This document shows, one piece after another, positions 42,479-52,175 of a stretch of 64,000 nucleotides of DNA. Every line of letters starts with the position of its first letter. Position 1 is the first letter of the stretch. The notes beneath the pieces are model-generated. The model did no database searches and was not told the origin of the DNA. It saw only the letters and a program-made list of their open reading frames with translations. Made by a program: the position numbers and the translations under genes. Source of the DNA: an uncultured Acetatifactor sp. (GTDB lineage Bacteria > Bacillota > Clostridia > Lachnospirales > Lachnospiraceae); contig CAJUAB010000022.1 of NCBI GenBank assembly GCA_910583845.1, positions 1 through 64,000 of the forward strand, given 5' to 3'.

Positions 42479-44794
42479 ATGAATTTACCGGAAAGTTTTA
42501 CAAATGTCATACAAAAGTATGGCATTGAAAAGAAAGATGTGATATTTGCCGCCACGGGCGATCTGGACGAGGAACAGCGATTCGCGGATTCCATTGTGGC
42601 GCTCACAAAAAAGAAGCTGATTCTGGCCAGATACCCTTACAGGGAAAAGCAGGAGTACCGGCTGGGCGGTTATAACAGCTGGTCCCTGGAGCAGGAGAAG
42701 CGCATGGAGGAACCGGCGGTGCTGCTCTATGATCTGGCGGAGGTGGAGAAGCTGGAAGTGATCCGGCAGGTGAGCACCGGTATTCTGATGGGGAGGATCG
42801 GTGAAACGGACAGGTATCTGTGCCAGTTCTCCAACACCAGGATGGAAGCCTTTATGCGGATCGGACGTCTGCTGGAGAAGATGAAGAAGGAGGAGGAAAT
42901 CACTCCGGAGGATCTGGATGTGAAGCGGGGAAAGGAATGCTGTCCCAAATGCGGCATGATCTACCCCGACCAGGAGCGCAAGGTCTGCCCCAAGTGTATG
43001 GACAAGGGCTCCATATTGCTTCGGGTGGTGTCCTATTTCAAGCCCTACAAATGCAGGCTGTTTATCATGATGTTCTGCTACCTGGCCACGGCGGGGCTGA
43101 ATCTGGTGTGGCCCTATTTAAGCGGCACGGTGCTGTATGACAAGGTGCTTGCAAAGGATGAGGGCTTTCTGGCGCTGCTGCATCTGCCCGCAGGGCGGTT
43201 TGTGCTGGCGTTGGGGATTCTGGTGCTGGTGATGATCGGTACCAAGGTGCTGCTCCAGACGATGGGAATCCTGCAGGGCGTTCTGACGGCTCACATTGCC
43301 CCGGAGGTGGTGGGAAAGTTAAAGAGCCAGGTATTTGACTCCATGGGGAAGCTGTCCATCAGCTTTTTTACCAGGAGGCAGACGGGCGGTCTGATGACCC
43401 GTGTCTCCGATGACGCGGAGGAGATATCCAGCTTTTTTATCGACGGGATTCCTTACTTTTTTATCAATGTGGGAACCATCCTGGCCACCTGTGTCATCAT
43501 GTTTATTCTGAGTCCCCTGCTGGCGCTGGCTTCTGTGGTGCTGATGCCCATTCTGTTTTTCATCAGTTATCTGTTGATGCCCAGACTGTGGCTTTACTAT
43601 GGCAAACGCCATCGGGCCAACCGCAGGCTCAACAGCCAGATGAACGAGAATTTTACCGGGGCCCGGGTGGTCAAGGCCTTCGGGCAGGAAGAGCAGGAGA
43701 TTACCCGTTTTGGCAAAAACAACAGCAAATTGCGGGACGCGGAACTGGATGGAGCCCGATATGACTGTAAATTCTCCGCGCTGTATATTTTTGTGGAAGA
43801 TATGCTGACCTTTCTGGTGTGGGCAGTGGGCGGAGCGCTGATCATCAGCGGTTCTGATATGGAACTGGGTCTGCTGATCACATTCAGCGGATATGTGGGG
43901 CAGCTCAAGGGGCCCCTGGAATTTATGTCCAGAATTATCCGTTGGTACACCAATGCCATGAATTCGGCCCAGCGGCTCTTTGAAATTGTGGACGCGGTGC
44001 CGGAGGTCAAGGAGGTTCCGAATCCTGTAAGGCCTCAGCGGCTGCGGGGAGAGATTACCCTGGAGCATGTGACCTTTGGCTATGAGCCCAACAAGCCCAT
44101 TCTGAAGGATGTGAGCTTCCATGTGGATGCCGGGGAAGTGCTGGGGATTGTGGGCCGTTCCGGGGCCGGAAAGTCCACGCTGGTGAACCTGATCTCCCGT
44201 CTCTATGACACGGAGGAAGGGCAGGTGCTGGTGGACGGTATCAATGTAAAGCAGTACGGTTTTAAGGAACTGCGCAGAAATGTGTCCATGGTGTCCCAGG
44301 AGACTTATATCTTTATGGGCACCGTGGCGGAAAATATCGCCTACGCCAGGCCGGAGGCCACCCGGGAGGAGATTATTCAGGCGGCCATACAGGCCAGCGC
44401 CCATGACTTTATCTGTAAGATGCCCCAGGGGTATGACACGATTCTGGGGTCCTCCAACCGGTCGCTGTCCGGCGGGGAAAAGCAGCGGATTTCTATTGCC
44501 AGGGCCATTCTGGCGGACCCTAAAATATTGATTCTGGACGAGGCCACATCGGCGGTGGACACGGAGACGGAGCTGGCGATCCAGAAGTCTCTGGAGCGGC
44601 TGGAAAAGGGCAGGACTGTGCTGTCCATCGCGCACCGTCTGTCCACCCTGCGCAACGCCACCCATCTGATTGTGCTGGACGAGGGCAAAGTGACGGAGTC
44701 CGGGACCCATGAGGAGCTGATGGCGATGAAGGGGACCTTCTATAAACTGAGTGAATTGCAGACCAAGGCTCTGGCGATGCGTGGCTTGGAGTAG
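42479..44794 (+). CDS. ABC exporter 1 of the DUF1854 cluster, with a zinc ribbon
   Basis: 771 aa. Residues 1-150 form a soluble PH-like region. A zinc ribbon follows (CCPKCGMIYPDQERKVCPKC, about 158-177), then six membrane segments and the ATPase. Walker A is GRSGAGKSTLVNL, the signature LSGGEKQRISIARA, Walker B ILILDEATSAVD and the switch SIAHRLS; all catalytic residues are present. It lies near a DUF1854 gene and a second exporter of the same build. In Betaproteobacteria, DUF1854 and such exporters are linked to cyanophycin genes, none of which are here. The substrate is unknown. Confidence 0.88.
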   Translation: MNLPESFTNVIQKYGIEKKDVIFAATGDLDEEQRFADSIVALTKKKLILARYPYREKQEYRLGGYNSWSLEQEKRMEEPAVLLYDLAEVEKLEVIRQVSTGILMGRIGETDRYLCQFSNTRMEAFMRIGRLLEKMKKEEEITPEDLDVKRGKECCPKCGMIYPDQERKVCPKCMDKGSILLRVVSYFKPYKCRLFIMMFCYLATAGLNLVWPYLSGTVLYDKVLAKDEGFLALLHLPAGRFVLALGILVLVMIGTKVLLQTMGILQGVLTAHIAPEVVGKLKSQVFDSMGKLSISFFTRRQTGGLMTRVSDDAEEISSFFIDGIPYFFINVGTILATCVIMFILSPLLALASVVLMPILFFISYLLMPRLWLYYGKRHRANRRLNSQMNENFTGARVVKAFGQEEQEITRFGKNNSKLRDAELDGARYDCKFSALYIFVEDMLTFLVWAVGGALIISGSDMELGLLITFSGYVGQLKGPLEFMSRIIRWYTNAMNSAQRLFEIVDAVPEVKEVPNPVRPQRLRGEITLEHVTFGYEPNKPILKDVSFHVDAGEVLGIVGRSGAGKSTLVNLISRLYDTEEGQVLVDGINVKQYGFKELRRNVSMVSQETYIFMGTVAENIAYARPEATREEIIQAAIQASAHDFICKMPQGYDTILGSSNRSLSGGEKQRISIARAILADPKILILDEATSAVDTETELAIQKSLERLEKGRTVLSIAHRLSTLRNATHLIVLDEGKVTESGTHEELMAMKGTFYKLSELQTKALAMRGLE

Positions 44795-45030
44795 GAGAAC
44801 TTCTAAGGCGGTAAAGTACACCGCCTAAGAAGTTCTGGCCTACTCCTGAAGAATATCCCCTTGAGGGGAATATTCTTCACGGGATAAGGATCGAACCGGG
44901 GATGGTTTTGGGCGTTTGTTTGCGGTGAGACTGCGGGATAAGGATGGAACCGGGGGTGCTGCTGGCGTTTGCGCGGAGACTGCGGGGTAAGGACGGAAAC
45001 AGGGGCTGTTTTGGGTGTATGCGCGGGGAA
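44789..45030. repeat. Two long hairpins and three tandem repeats between exporter 1 and DUF1854
   Basis: Hairpin 1 (44792-44863) pairs GTAGG, GAACTTCT and AGGCGG with CCGCCT, AGAAGTTC and CCTAC. Hairpin 2 (44847-44879) pairs TGAAGAATATCCCC with GGGGAATATTCTTCA. Three imperfect units of about 50 bases starting CGGGATAAGGA follow at 44880, 44934 and 44983. Hairpin 1 begins inside the exporter stop region. Confidence 0.7.
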
Positions 45031-45090
45031 ATGAGAGACCGGGGCCTTGGATTATCCGATTATGAGAGGTAAAGAAAGGAAAATATATTT

Positions 45091-45672
45091 ATGGAAGATA
45101 ATAGAGAAAATGGAATGCCGGATTTGCTGAATCTACAGGAGTTTGACGAGGAGGCTTTGCGGAAGGAATCGGAGGAAGTGTTGCAGATGCGTCTGCTGAC
45201 GGCCGGGAACGCGGTGTTTACCCGCACGGACGGAGGCTTTCTGGCGCTGGAATTTGAGGAGAAGAAATACGACCGGGTGGGTGTATATCTCACGTTTCCG
45301 CTGACGAATCCCAGGGAGTATATCTCCATCCGGGAGGCGGACGAGAAGGCCAGGGAGATCGGTATGATCCGTTCTCTTGACGATATGCCCGCGGATGTAC
45401 AGAATATGATTCAGGAGCAGGTGCGTCTGCGCTACTTTATGCCCGTGATCCGCAAGGTTATGGAGGTCAAGGACGAATACGGCTATGCCTACTGGCATGT
45501 GCAGACGGACTTTGGCAGCTGCCGGTTTACCACCCATATGGGCGGCGATGCCGTGGTGGCGTTGGGCGACGCCCGCTATCAGATCACCGACATTGACGGT
45601 AATCGCTATGAATTGCCGGATCTGTACGCGCTGACAGTGATGGAGCGCAAGAAGCTGGATCTGTTTATCTGA
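45091..45672 (+). CDS. DUF1854-family protein
   Basis: 193 aa, soluble. The C-terminal part matches DUF1854 in order: a helix with QEQVRLRYFMPVIRKVMEV, then WHVQTDFGSCRFTTHMGGDA, ITDIDGNRYELPDLYALT and a final basic/hydrophobic end. DUF1854 proteins are found next to ABC exporters and are taken to be regulatory or assembly partners; their biochemical role is not known. It stands between two exporters with zinc ribbons. Confidence 0.82.
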   Translation: MEDNRENGMPDLLNLQEFDEEALRKESEEVLQMRLLTAGNAVFTRTDGGFLALEFEEKKYDRVGVYLTFPLTNPREYISIREADEKAREIGMIRSLDDMPADVQNMIQEQVRLRYFMPVIRKVMEVKDEYGYAYWHVQTDFGSCRFTTHMGGDAVVALGDARYQITDIDGNRYELPDLYALTVMERKKLDLFI

Positions 45673-45694
45673 TGAATAAGAGGAGCAATCATAC

Positions 45695-48058
45695 ATGAAA
45701 CTATTATACACATTGAAGGAGTCCCAGCAGCAGGCACTCTCTCTTGAGGACGGCGAGACCGTCTGGTACTGCGTCCCGGTGGATCTGTCTTTTGACAACG
45801 GGGAACGCAGCGCCCGGACCAGTTACACGGACCAGACCTGGATCGTGGTCACTGAGAAGCGCCTGATGACGCTCTGTGGGGAGGAAAAAACTTCCGAGCA
45901 TCTGCTGGCGGACTGTGAGAAAATAAAATGTGAGCACCAGGTGGGCTGCGGCATTGTGACCGTATTTCCCAAAGAGGGCCTGCCGGAGTGCATAGCCCGC
46001 TTTTCCATGCGGCATATCATCCGGGTGGCCTATGCGGTCCGGGGCGCGCAGACGCTGGTGCAGGCCATAGAGGAGGGACGCTCAGAGAGCGGCAATGCCG
46101 CCGCGGACCGGGAAGATATCACCGGCAATGTCGCCGCGGACCAGGAAGATGTCACCGGCAACGCCGCCGCGGACCGGGAAGATGTCACCGGCAACGCCGC
46201 CGCGGACCGGAAAAAGTTCAGGATGGTCAGCCGGGTGGAGAGCCGGGAATATGAGAAATACTGCGAAAAATGCGGCCGCGCTCTGCCGGGCACCAGCAAG
46301 TGCATGTACTGTGACGGCAAATCGGAGATCCTGAAAAAATTCATGGCTCTGTGCGGGGATTTCACGGGCAGGCTGGTGGCGATTTCCCTGCTGCTGGTGC
46401 TGCTGGCCGCAATCAATATGGTTAACCCCATGGTACAGAGGTACTTTATTGACAACGCTCTGGCCAGCGGACAGGGGACCGTGAAAGATCTGTGGCTGTT
46501 CATCGGCCTGACTTTCGCCCTGACCGTGGGCGGGATGATCTGCTGGATTTACCGTTTCTGGCTCTGCGTCAAGCTGGGGGCTTCCCTGAGTATGAGCTTG
46601 CGGGCCAAACTGTATTACAAGATTCAGGTGCTGTCCCTGTCCTTCATCAACAACCGCAAGCCCGGCGAACTGATGAACAGAGTATCCCGGGATACCAAGC
46701 AGATCCGGATCTTCATGGAAGATGTGTTCGGGGATATGTTTTCCACGCTGGTGACCATGATTGTATCGCTGGTCATGATGCTGATCATCAGCTGGAAGAT
46801 GACGCTGCTGTCCCTGGTTTTTGTGACGGCGGTGCTGGTGATTATCCGGATGTTCTGGCATCATATCCACACCATCTTTCACAAGCAGTGGCTGCGGGCA
46901 GATGATCTGAGCAGCAGCTTGCAGGATATTCTTTCCGGTATGCGTATTGTCAAGTCTTTTGGCAAGGAGGAGCGGGAGAGCGCCAGATTTACGGAAAAGG
47001 CGGAGGCTTTTGCCGCCATACAGAAAAAGAACGAGACATTCTGGGCCGTATTTTTTCCCATAATGACTTTTCTGCTGGGGGTGGGTACCTATATCGCCAT
47101 CTACTTTGGCGGTGTGCAGGTGCTGGACGGAAGTATGTCCGTGGGACAGCTGGTGCAGTTTGTGACTTACAGCGGCTATCTCTTCGGCCCCTTGAGTTGG
47201 ATGACCCATCTGCCCCGGGAAGTGATGCAGATGCTCACCAGCTTAAACCGCATCTATGATGTGCTGGACGAGGAGCCCATGCTGGCGGACAAGGAGGAGA
47301 GCAAGGCTTTTCCCATCGAGGGCGCGTTTACCTTCGAGGATGTGTCCTTTGGCTATCAGACTTATGAGCCGGTGCTGGAGCATATCTCCTTTTCCGTGAA
47401 GCCGGGAGAGATGATCGGTCTGGTGGGGGCTTCCGGCACAGGAAAATCCACGCTGATCAACCTGATCATGCGGCTCTATGATGTGGACCAGGGGAAGATC
47501 ACTCTGGACGGCTATGATCTGCGGGATGTGCAGATGGAAAACCTGCATTCCCAGATCGGCGTTGTGCTGCAGGAAACTTTTCTGTTTTCCGGCACCATAT
47601 TGGCCAATATCCGTTTTGCCAAGCAGGACGCCACGCTGGAGGAAGTCATTCTGGCGGCCAGGGCGGCCAATGCCCATGACTTTATCTGTAAGACGCCGGA
47701 CGGCTACAATACTTATGTGGGAGAGCACGGCTACAATCTGTCCGGCGGTGAGAGACAGCGGATCGCCATCGCCAGGGCGATTCTGAATAATCCCCGGATA
47801 CTGATTCTGGACGAGGCCACTTCGGCGCTGGATACGGAGAGCGAGTTCCTGATCCAGCAGGCGTTAAACCGCCTGGTGAAGGGCAGGACCACATTTGCCA
47901 TCGCTCACCGGCTGTCCACCCTGCGGGACGCGGACCGTCTGGTGGTCATCGACAAGCACGGCGTGGCCGAGATCGGAACCCACAACGAACTGCTGGAAAA
48001 GCAGGGCATCTACTACGGCCTGGTCAACGCCCAGCTTCGGATGAGCAGCGGGGAATAA
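45695..48058 (+). CDS. ABC exporter 2 of the DUF1854 cluster, with a zinc ribbon and repeat linker
   Basis: 787 aa. A PH-like N-terminal region (1-125) is followed by a repetitive linker (about 132-175, units of NAAADREDVTG), a zinc ribbon (YCEKCGRALPGTSKCMYC, about 189-206), six membrane segments and the ATPase. Walker A is GASGTGKSTLINL, the signature LSGGERQRIAIARA, Walker B ILILDEATSALD and the switch AIAHRLS. It is built like exporter 1, so the two may form a heterodimer. It starts 22 bases after DUF1854. Confidence 0.88.
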   Translation: MKLLYTLKESQQQALSLEDGETVWYCVPVDLSFDNGERSARTSYTDQTWIVVTEKRLMTLCGEEKTSEHLLADCEKIKCEHQVGCGIVTVFPKEGLPECIARFSMRHIIRVAYAVRGAQTLVQAIEEGRSESGNAAADREDITGNVAADQEDVTGNAAADREDVTGNAAADRKKFRMVSRVESREYEKYCEKCGRALPGTSKCMYCDGKSEILKKFMALCGDFTGRLVAISLLLVLLAAINMVNPMVQRYFIDNALASGQGTVKDLWLFIGLTFALTVGGMICWIYRFWLCVKLGASLSMSLRAKLYYKIQVLSLSFINNRKPGELMNRVSRDTKQIRIFMEDVFGDMFSTLVTMIVSLVMMLIISWKMTLLSLVFVTAVLVIIRMFWHHIHTIFHKQWLRADDLSSSLQDILSGMRIVKSFGKEERESARFTEKAEAFAAIQKKNETFWAVFFPIMTFLLGVGTYIAIYFGGVQVLDGSMSVGQLVQFVTYSGYLFGPLSWMTHLPREVMQMLTSLNRIYDVLDEEPMLADKEESKAFPIEGAFTFEDVSFGYQTYEPVLEHISFSVKPGEMIGLVGASGTGKSTLINLIMRLYDVDQGKITLDGYDLRDVQMENLHSQIGVVLQETFLFSGTILANIRFAKQDATLEEVILAARAANAHDFICKTPDGYNTYVGEHGYNLSGGERQRIAIARAILNNPRILILDEATSALDTESEFLIQQALNRLVKGRTTFAIAHRLSTLRDADRLVVIDKHGVAEIGTHNELLEKQGIYYGLVNAQLRMSSGE
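46091..46209. repeat. 33-bp tandem repeats inside exporter 2
   Basis: About three and a half units of 33 bases, in frame, each encoding NAAADREDVTG or a close variant. Unit number could vary between strains without breaking the frame. Confidence 0.85.
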
Positions 48059-48121
48059 TGGGCGCTGTTCTGAGAGAAGCGAGTGGAAAACCGGAAATAT
48101 ATTTTGAGGAGGATTTTGCAT

Positions 48122-48874
48122 ATGGAAAACTATCTGCCCCTGATGACGGAGGACTACAAAAGAAAGCACTATGCCCGGGGAGTATTTGCTTCGATCCGGA
48201 AGAAAACGGCAAAGATTTCCTTCGGGATCTATATATTCTTCGGGATTGTGCTTTGCGGATGCGCGTTCGGCCTTTTCTGGGCCATGGGACAGGTTGAGAA
48301 TTATCGCCTGTCGGGACAGGAGGATATGGTGGGCACAGGCTATTTTATAGCGGGATTCTTTGGCGTTCTGGCGTTCATTGCCCTGGCTTCCATGATCATT
48401 ACCATTGTAAGACATGCAAGAGGGACGGACAGATGGAAGAAAAACTGCGCGAAGCAAAGCGGATATACCGTGAGTGATATGGAGGAGTTTGAACGCCAGA
48501 CCATGGAGTCGGAGTGCCGTGTCATCCGGCTTCTGGATACGGCTAAGGCGCTGGCGGCGGGACAGTCCGACGGTATACTTACAAAAGATTATATCTACCT
48601 GGCGGATGCCCATCATATGATTTTAAAACTTTCCGATCTATCCGCGGCCTGCATTGTAAGACAGAGAGTGGCGGTGGGCGACGTCACGGTCAGGAAGAGC
48701 TTCGAGTATCTTACGGTTATGCTGCTGGGCAAGAACGGAAACCGCGCCATCGCGGAGTGTTCTGAGGAATCGGGCACAGTGCTGGTCAATTTCCTGAAAC
48801 AGAGATTTCCCGGAATCTACACCGCGGACGGGAAAGTGGTTTCGGCGGAGGAATTTGACAGGCTTTCCGCGTAA
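48122..48874 (+). CDS. Membrane protein of unknown function next to the DUF1854 exporters
   Basis: 250 aa. AGGAGG at 48107-48112 points to the ATG at 48122, not the in-frame ATG at 48083. Two membrane segments (about 35-57 and 75-97) are followed by a soluble C-terminal half (SDGILTKDYIYLADAHHMIL, then VTVRKSFEYLTVMLLGKNGN) that looks like a PH-type beta domain. It begins 64 bases after exporter 2 and may belong to that operon. I do not recognise a named family. Confidence 0.55.
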   Translation: MENYLPLMTEDYKRKHYARGVFASIRKKTAKISFGIYIFFGIVLCGCAFGLFWAMGQVENYRLSGQEDMVGTGYFIAGFFGVLAFIALASMIITIVRHARGTDRWKKNCAKQSGYTVSDMEEFERQTMESECRVIRLLDTAKALAAGQSDGILTKDYIYLADAHHMILKLSDLSAACIVRQRVAVGDVTVRKSFEYLTVMLLGKNGNRAIAECSEESGTVLVNFLKQRFPGIYTADGKVVSAEEFDRLSA

Positions 48875-48895
48875 AGGGGACACAGGGGGACAGCG

Positions 48896-49348
48896 ATGAA
48901 AACAATCCCGATTACGGCCAGTGAGGATGAGATCAGGGATCTCGTGATAGAATGGAATGAACTCCTGGCACAGGAAAAATATAAAGAGGCCTTTGAAATG
49001 TTTCTGGCGGAAAAATGTATTGAGTTTGACTGGACGCCTGAAATGCTGGAATCGGCTGTATTCACTTATGGATGCCCGGGATATACGCGGGAGGAGGCTG
49101 AAAAGGAATTCGGATCGGCGGACTATAAGATTACATCCGTTCTGGACAATCCGGACAGAGACAGGATTGTCGCAGGCATTGATATCTCATCGGATTATGA
49201 GTGGATGGGGAAAGACGACCTTGCGGTAATCCATTATAAAAATGTGCCGATTAACGGCGAGATGAGTGATCTGACGGCCATATTTTTTGTCCGCAAGGTG
49301 GATGACAGTCATCTGACTTTGTCCTTTATAGATTTACATGTGATGTAA
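48896..49348 (+). CDS. Hypothetical cytosolic protein
   Basis: 150 aa, acidic, no membrane segment. It begins MKTIPITASEDEIRDLVIEW and has alternating strands near the C-terminus (DLTAIFFVRKVDDSHLTLSF). AGGGGG lies before the ATG. It may be an immunity- or SnoaL-like small fold, but I recognise no family. A strong terminator follows. Confidence 0.5.
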   Translation: MKTIPITASEDEIRDLVIEWNELLAQEKYKEAFEMFLAEKCIEFDWTPEMLESAVFTYGCPGYTREEAEKEFGSADYKITSVLDNPDRDRIVAGIDISSDYEWMGKDDLAVIHYKNVPINGEMSDLTAIFFVRKVDDSHLTLSFIDLHVM

Positions 49349-49684
49349 CGTCCAAAACAACAGCAGAATGGCGGGGATGATTTGCCTTGCCGTTCTGCTG
49401 CTTTTTTATAACGTGAACATGGCGTACTGTTGTCGTGTTCGCGGTGATAATATGTATACTACATAACATCAGAATTTACCGTACTGCACTGGTTAAACGT
49501 GTATGGCTGGCGTTATGTAGTCGGGTTGCCCGGAAATTTTTACTGTTAAGCAGTATAAAAAGAGAGGCCCGGGCAGAGGATTGACGTGATACCATGGACG
49601 GAGTCTGGAGCATGAGACGGCGGGAATGATTTTCCGGACCTGCTCTGGCCCTGGCCATCTCCATTATATGGGAAAGAGGAAGAG
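49349..49684. other. Intergenic region before the WYL regulator
   Basis: The terminator at 49361-49407 is the only clear signal. A run of small AT dyads near 49450-49475 (GTATACTAC) may be part of a promoter. No gene is seen. Confidence 0.4.
49361..49407 (+). terminator. Strong intrinsic terminator
   Basis: CAGCAGAA-t-GGC pairs with GCC-g-TTCTGCTG, followed by CTTTTTT. It ends the run of genes from exporter 2. Confidence 0.85.
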
Positions 49685-50611
49685 ATGCGAATAGACAGAA
49701 TGGTCGGTATACTATCCATATTGCTACAGAAGGAGAAGGTGACCGCGCCGGAATTGGCGGAGCGTTTTGAAGTAAACAGGAGGACCATCAACAGGGATAT
49801 TGAGGAACTGTGCAAGGCGGGTATTCCCATTGTCACCACCCAGGGACAGGGGGGCGGTATCGCCATAATGGACGGGTATAAAATGGACCGGACGCTCCTG
49901 ACCAACAAGGAGATGCAGGATATCCTGGCAGGGCTCCGGAGCCTGGACAGTGTCAACGGAACAAAGCGGTATGCGCAGCTTATGGACAAATTATCCCTGG
50001 GGGCCTCGGATTTTATGACAGGGAATCAGTCTGTGCTGATTGATCTCTCCTCCTGGTATCAGAACGCGCTTTCATCCAAGATAGAGGTGATCAGAGATGC
50101 CATTGATTCCAGAACCATACTGGATTTTCATTATTTTTCCCCCAGAGGAGAGGGCAGGCGGCGGATTGAACCGTATTATCTGATTTTCAAATGGTCCAAC
50201 TGGTATGTCTGGGGCTGGTGCGCGGACAGAAAGGAATTTCGGCTTTTCAAGCTCAACCGCATGGAGGAAGTGAGCTGCGGCGGACAAAATTTTGAAGTCA
50301 GAGAATGTCCGCTGCCGGATCTGCGGGATGTGAACATATTTTCCGGGGGAATAGAGGTGAAGGCATTGTTCCGGCCGGAATATAAGTGGAAGCTGGTGGA
50401 GGAATACGGACCGCACTGTTATGTGGAACAGGGGGATGGCAGACTGTTGTTCCGATCCAATTTTGTCAATAAGGATTATCTGATAGACTGGCTCCTTCGC
50501 TTTCATGATGGGGTGGAACTGACAGAGCCGGAGGAAATACGGGCAGAGATGCGGATGCTGCTTGAGCGCATGAGAAGGGCCTATGGGGGAGAGCAGCATC
50601 CGGATGCCTGA
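49685..50611 (+). CDS. WYL-domain transcriptional regulator (YafY type)
   Basis: 308 aa. An N-terminal HTH_11 domain (RMVGILSILLQKEKVTAPEL, then FEVNRRTINRDIEEL) is followed by a WYL domain (about 140-215: ILDFHYFSPRGEGRRRIEPY and WSNWYVWGWCADRKEFRLFK). WYL proteins sense small ligands or nucleic acids and often control DNA damage, defence or metabolism genes. No operator could be assigned. Confidence 0.88.
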   Translation: MRIDRMVGILSILLQKEKVTAPELAERFEVNRRTINRDIEELCKAGIPIVTTQGQGGGIAIMDGYKMDRTLLTNKEMQDILAGLRSLDSVNGTKRYAQLMDKLSLGASDFMTGNQSVLIDLSSWYQNALSSKIEVIRDAIDSRTILDFHYFSPRGEGRRRIEPYYLIFKWSNWYVWGWCADRKEFRLFKLNRMEEVSCGGQNFEVRECPLPDLRDVNIFSGGIEVKALFRPEYKWKLVEEYGPHCYVEQGDGRLLFRSNFVNKDYLIDWLLRFHDGVELTEPEEIRAEMRMLLERMRRAYGGEQHPDA

Positions 50612-50714
50612 CCGGACACCCCCCGGGAGGCATCATCATCCCCAAAAAAATCAAGAAAACCGTCCTGAATCCTGTTACAATATGTTTACACTGCAGTGAG
50701 AGAGGAACCATTCA

Positions 50715-52175
50715 ATGAGCTATTCGACCATAACGCGGGCCATGGTCAGCTATGTGGAGAGCCACGCGGCTGACACAAAGCTGGATCTGGAACAGATGAG
50801 CCGGAGATTTGGCTATACGGAAAACTATATCCGGGAGTTATTTGCCGGACAGGTAGGTATATCCATTATGCAGTTTTATAAAAGACGGCGTATCGTTCTG
50901 TCGGCGGCCCAGCTGCTGCGCACGGACAAAAAAATACTGGATATCGCGCTGGAGAGGGGGTTTGGCTCCCATGAAGCCTATACCCGTGCTTTTTCCAAAG
51001 TGATGGGCATGTCCCCCAGCGCTTTCCGCAGCGCCAGGCCGATCCTGGGAAAGGCGCAGCTACAGCCCGGCGTATATGGTCTGGAAATGCTGGAGCAAAA
51101 AGAGAGAAGGAGCGATGTAAGCGATATGATTCAGGACAATCAGGAGAGCATAATATTACATGATATCGGGCAGGTGAAGTTCGGCAGCTACGGAAGCGGC
51201 ACCCCCTTTCCGATCTGTATCAAGGCGGTGTCGGAGTATCTGGGGGATGACGTGTCCTATCCCTATATCATGGCGGCCACGGGAGCGGCGTTCCGGCTGG
51301 TGTGGAACACGGCCTGCTGGGATCTGAGCAATGTGGACATCTATCATACATTCACGGAATCCAACGAGGTGTACGGACTGGGAGCCAGGGCTCTGGGACG
51401 GGAGTTTTCCTTTCTGGGCCGGGAAGAGAACACCATAAAGGAGGATTTCTTACAGTTTATCAAGACGCATTTGGCTGAGGGCTATCCCTGTATCGCGCTG
51501 GGGATCATCGGACCGCCGGAGCCCTGTATTGTGGCCGGTTATGGAGAGGACGGGGAGAGCCTGCTGGGCTGGAACTTCTTCCAGGAGGACCCTGAGTATG
51601 CGGGGCAGGTCAGCACTGCGGAAAACGGCTATTTTGTCTGTAAGAACTGGTGGGAAAATACGGACACACAGGCGGTGATGTGCATAGGACCGGTGAACGC
51701 GCAGGAAGTATCGCCGCAGGAGATCCTGCAGCGGGCGGTAAGTGCCCTGGAGGGGAGAAAGGAGTATTCCTATGCCAAGGGAATACTGGCATACGACGCG
51801 TGGCGCGAGATGCTTCTGGATGAGAGTTATTTTGCCAGTGAGGCTTATGACAGTCTGTTCTCCAAACTGTTGGTGCAGAATGATGCCACACAGTGTCTGG
51901 CGGACGGCAGAAGTAAGGGGGCTCAATATCTGCTGGAACTGGCGGCAGAAGGGAAAGAAGGACATGAGAAGCTGGAGAAGGCCGCCCGGCATTTCCAGAA
52001 GGTCAGTGCCCATGCGGAAGAGATGGGCCGCCTGCTGGGGGACTGGTCCGATATGGATGCCATGTTAAAGCGCCTGGCGGACAGAAAAGTGCGGGAGAAG
52101 CTGGCGGAACGGATTCTCGTCGCCAAAGCGCAGGATGAGGCGGCGCTGTCCTGCCTGAAGGAGTATTTGCAATAG
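50715..52175 (+). CDS. AraC-type regulator fused to a C39/BtrH-like domain
   Basis: 486 aa. Residues 1-110 form an AraC HTH (LEQMSRRFGYTENYIRELFA, then ILDIALERGFGSHEAYTRAF). The remaining 370 residues resemble the C39-peptidase-like domain seen with BtrH-type proteins: EGYPCIALGIIGPPEPCIV, then LLGWNFFQED and NGYFVCKNWWENT. An N-terminal AraC head on such a domain suggests a ligand-sensing regulator. This assignment of the second half is from memory of the sequence pattern. Confidence 0.7.
   Translation: MSYSTITRAMVSYVESHAADTKLDLEQMSRRFGYTENYIRELFAGQVGISIMQFYKRRRIVLSAAQLLRTDKKILDIALERGFGSHEAYTRAFSKVMGMSPSAFRSARPILGKAQLQPGVYGLEMLEQKERRSDVSDMIQDNQESIILHDIGQVKFGSYGSGTPFPICIKAVSEYLGDDVSYPYIMAATGAAFRLVWNTACWDLSNVDIYHTFTESNEVYGLGARALGREFSFLGREENTIKEDFLQFIKTHLAEGYPCIALGIIGPPEPCIVAGYGEDGESLLGWNFFQEDPEYAGQVSTAENGYFVCKNWWENTDTQAVMCIGPVNAQEVSPQEILQRAVSALEGRKEYSYAKGILAYDAWREMLLDESYFASEAYDSLFSKLLVQNDATQCLADGRSKGAQYLLELAAEGKEGHEKLEKAARHFQKVSAHAEEMGRLLGDWSDMDAMLKRLADRKVREKLAERILVAKAQDEAALSCLKEYLQ

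Noticed and set aside
42479..48058. Cyanophycin metabolism locus
   Set aside because: DUF1854 and the exporters are similar to that setting, but no cyanophycin synthetase or cyanophycinase is in the window.
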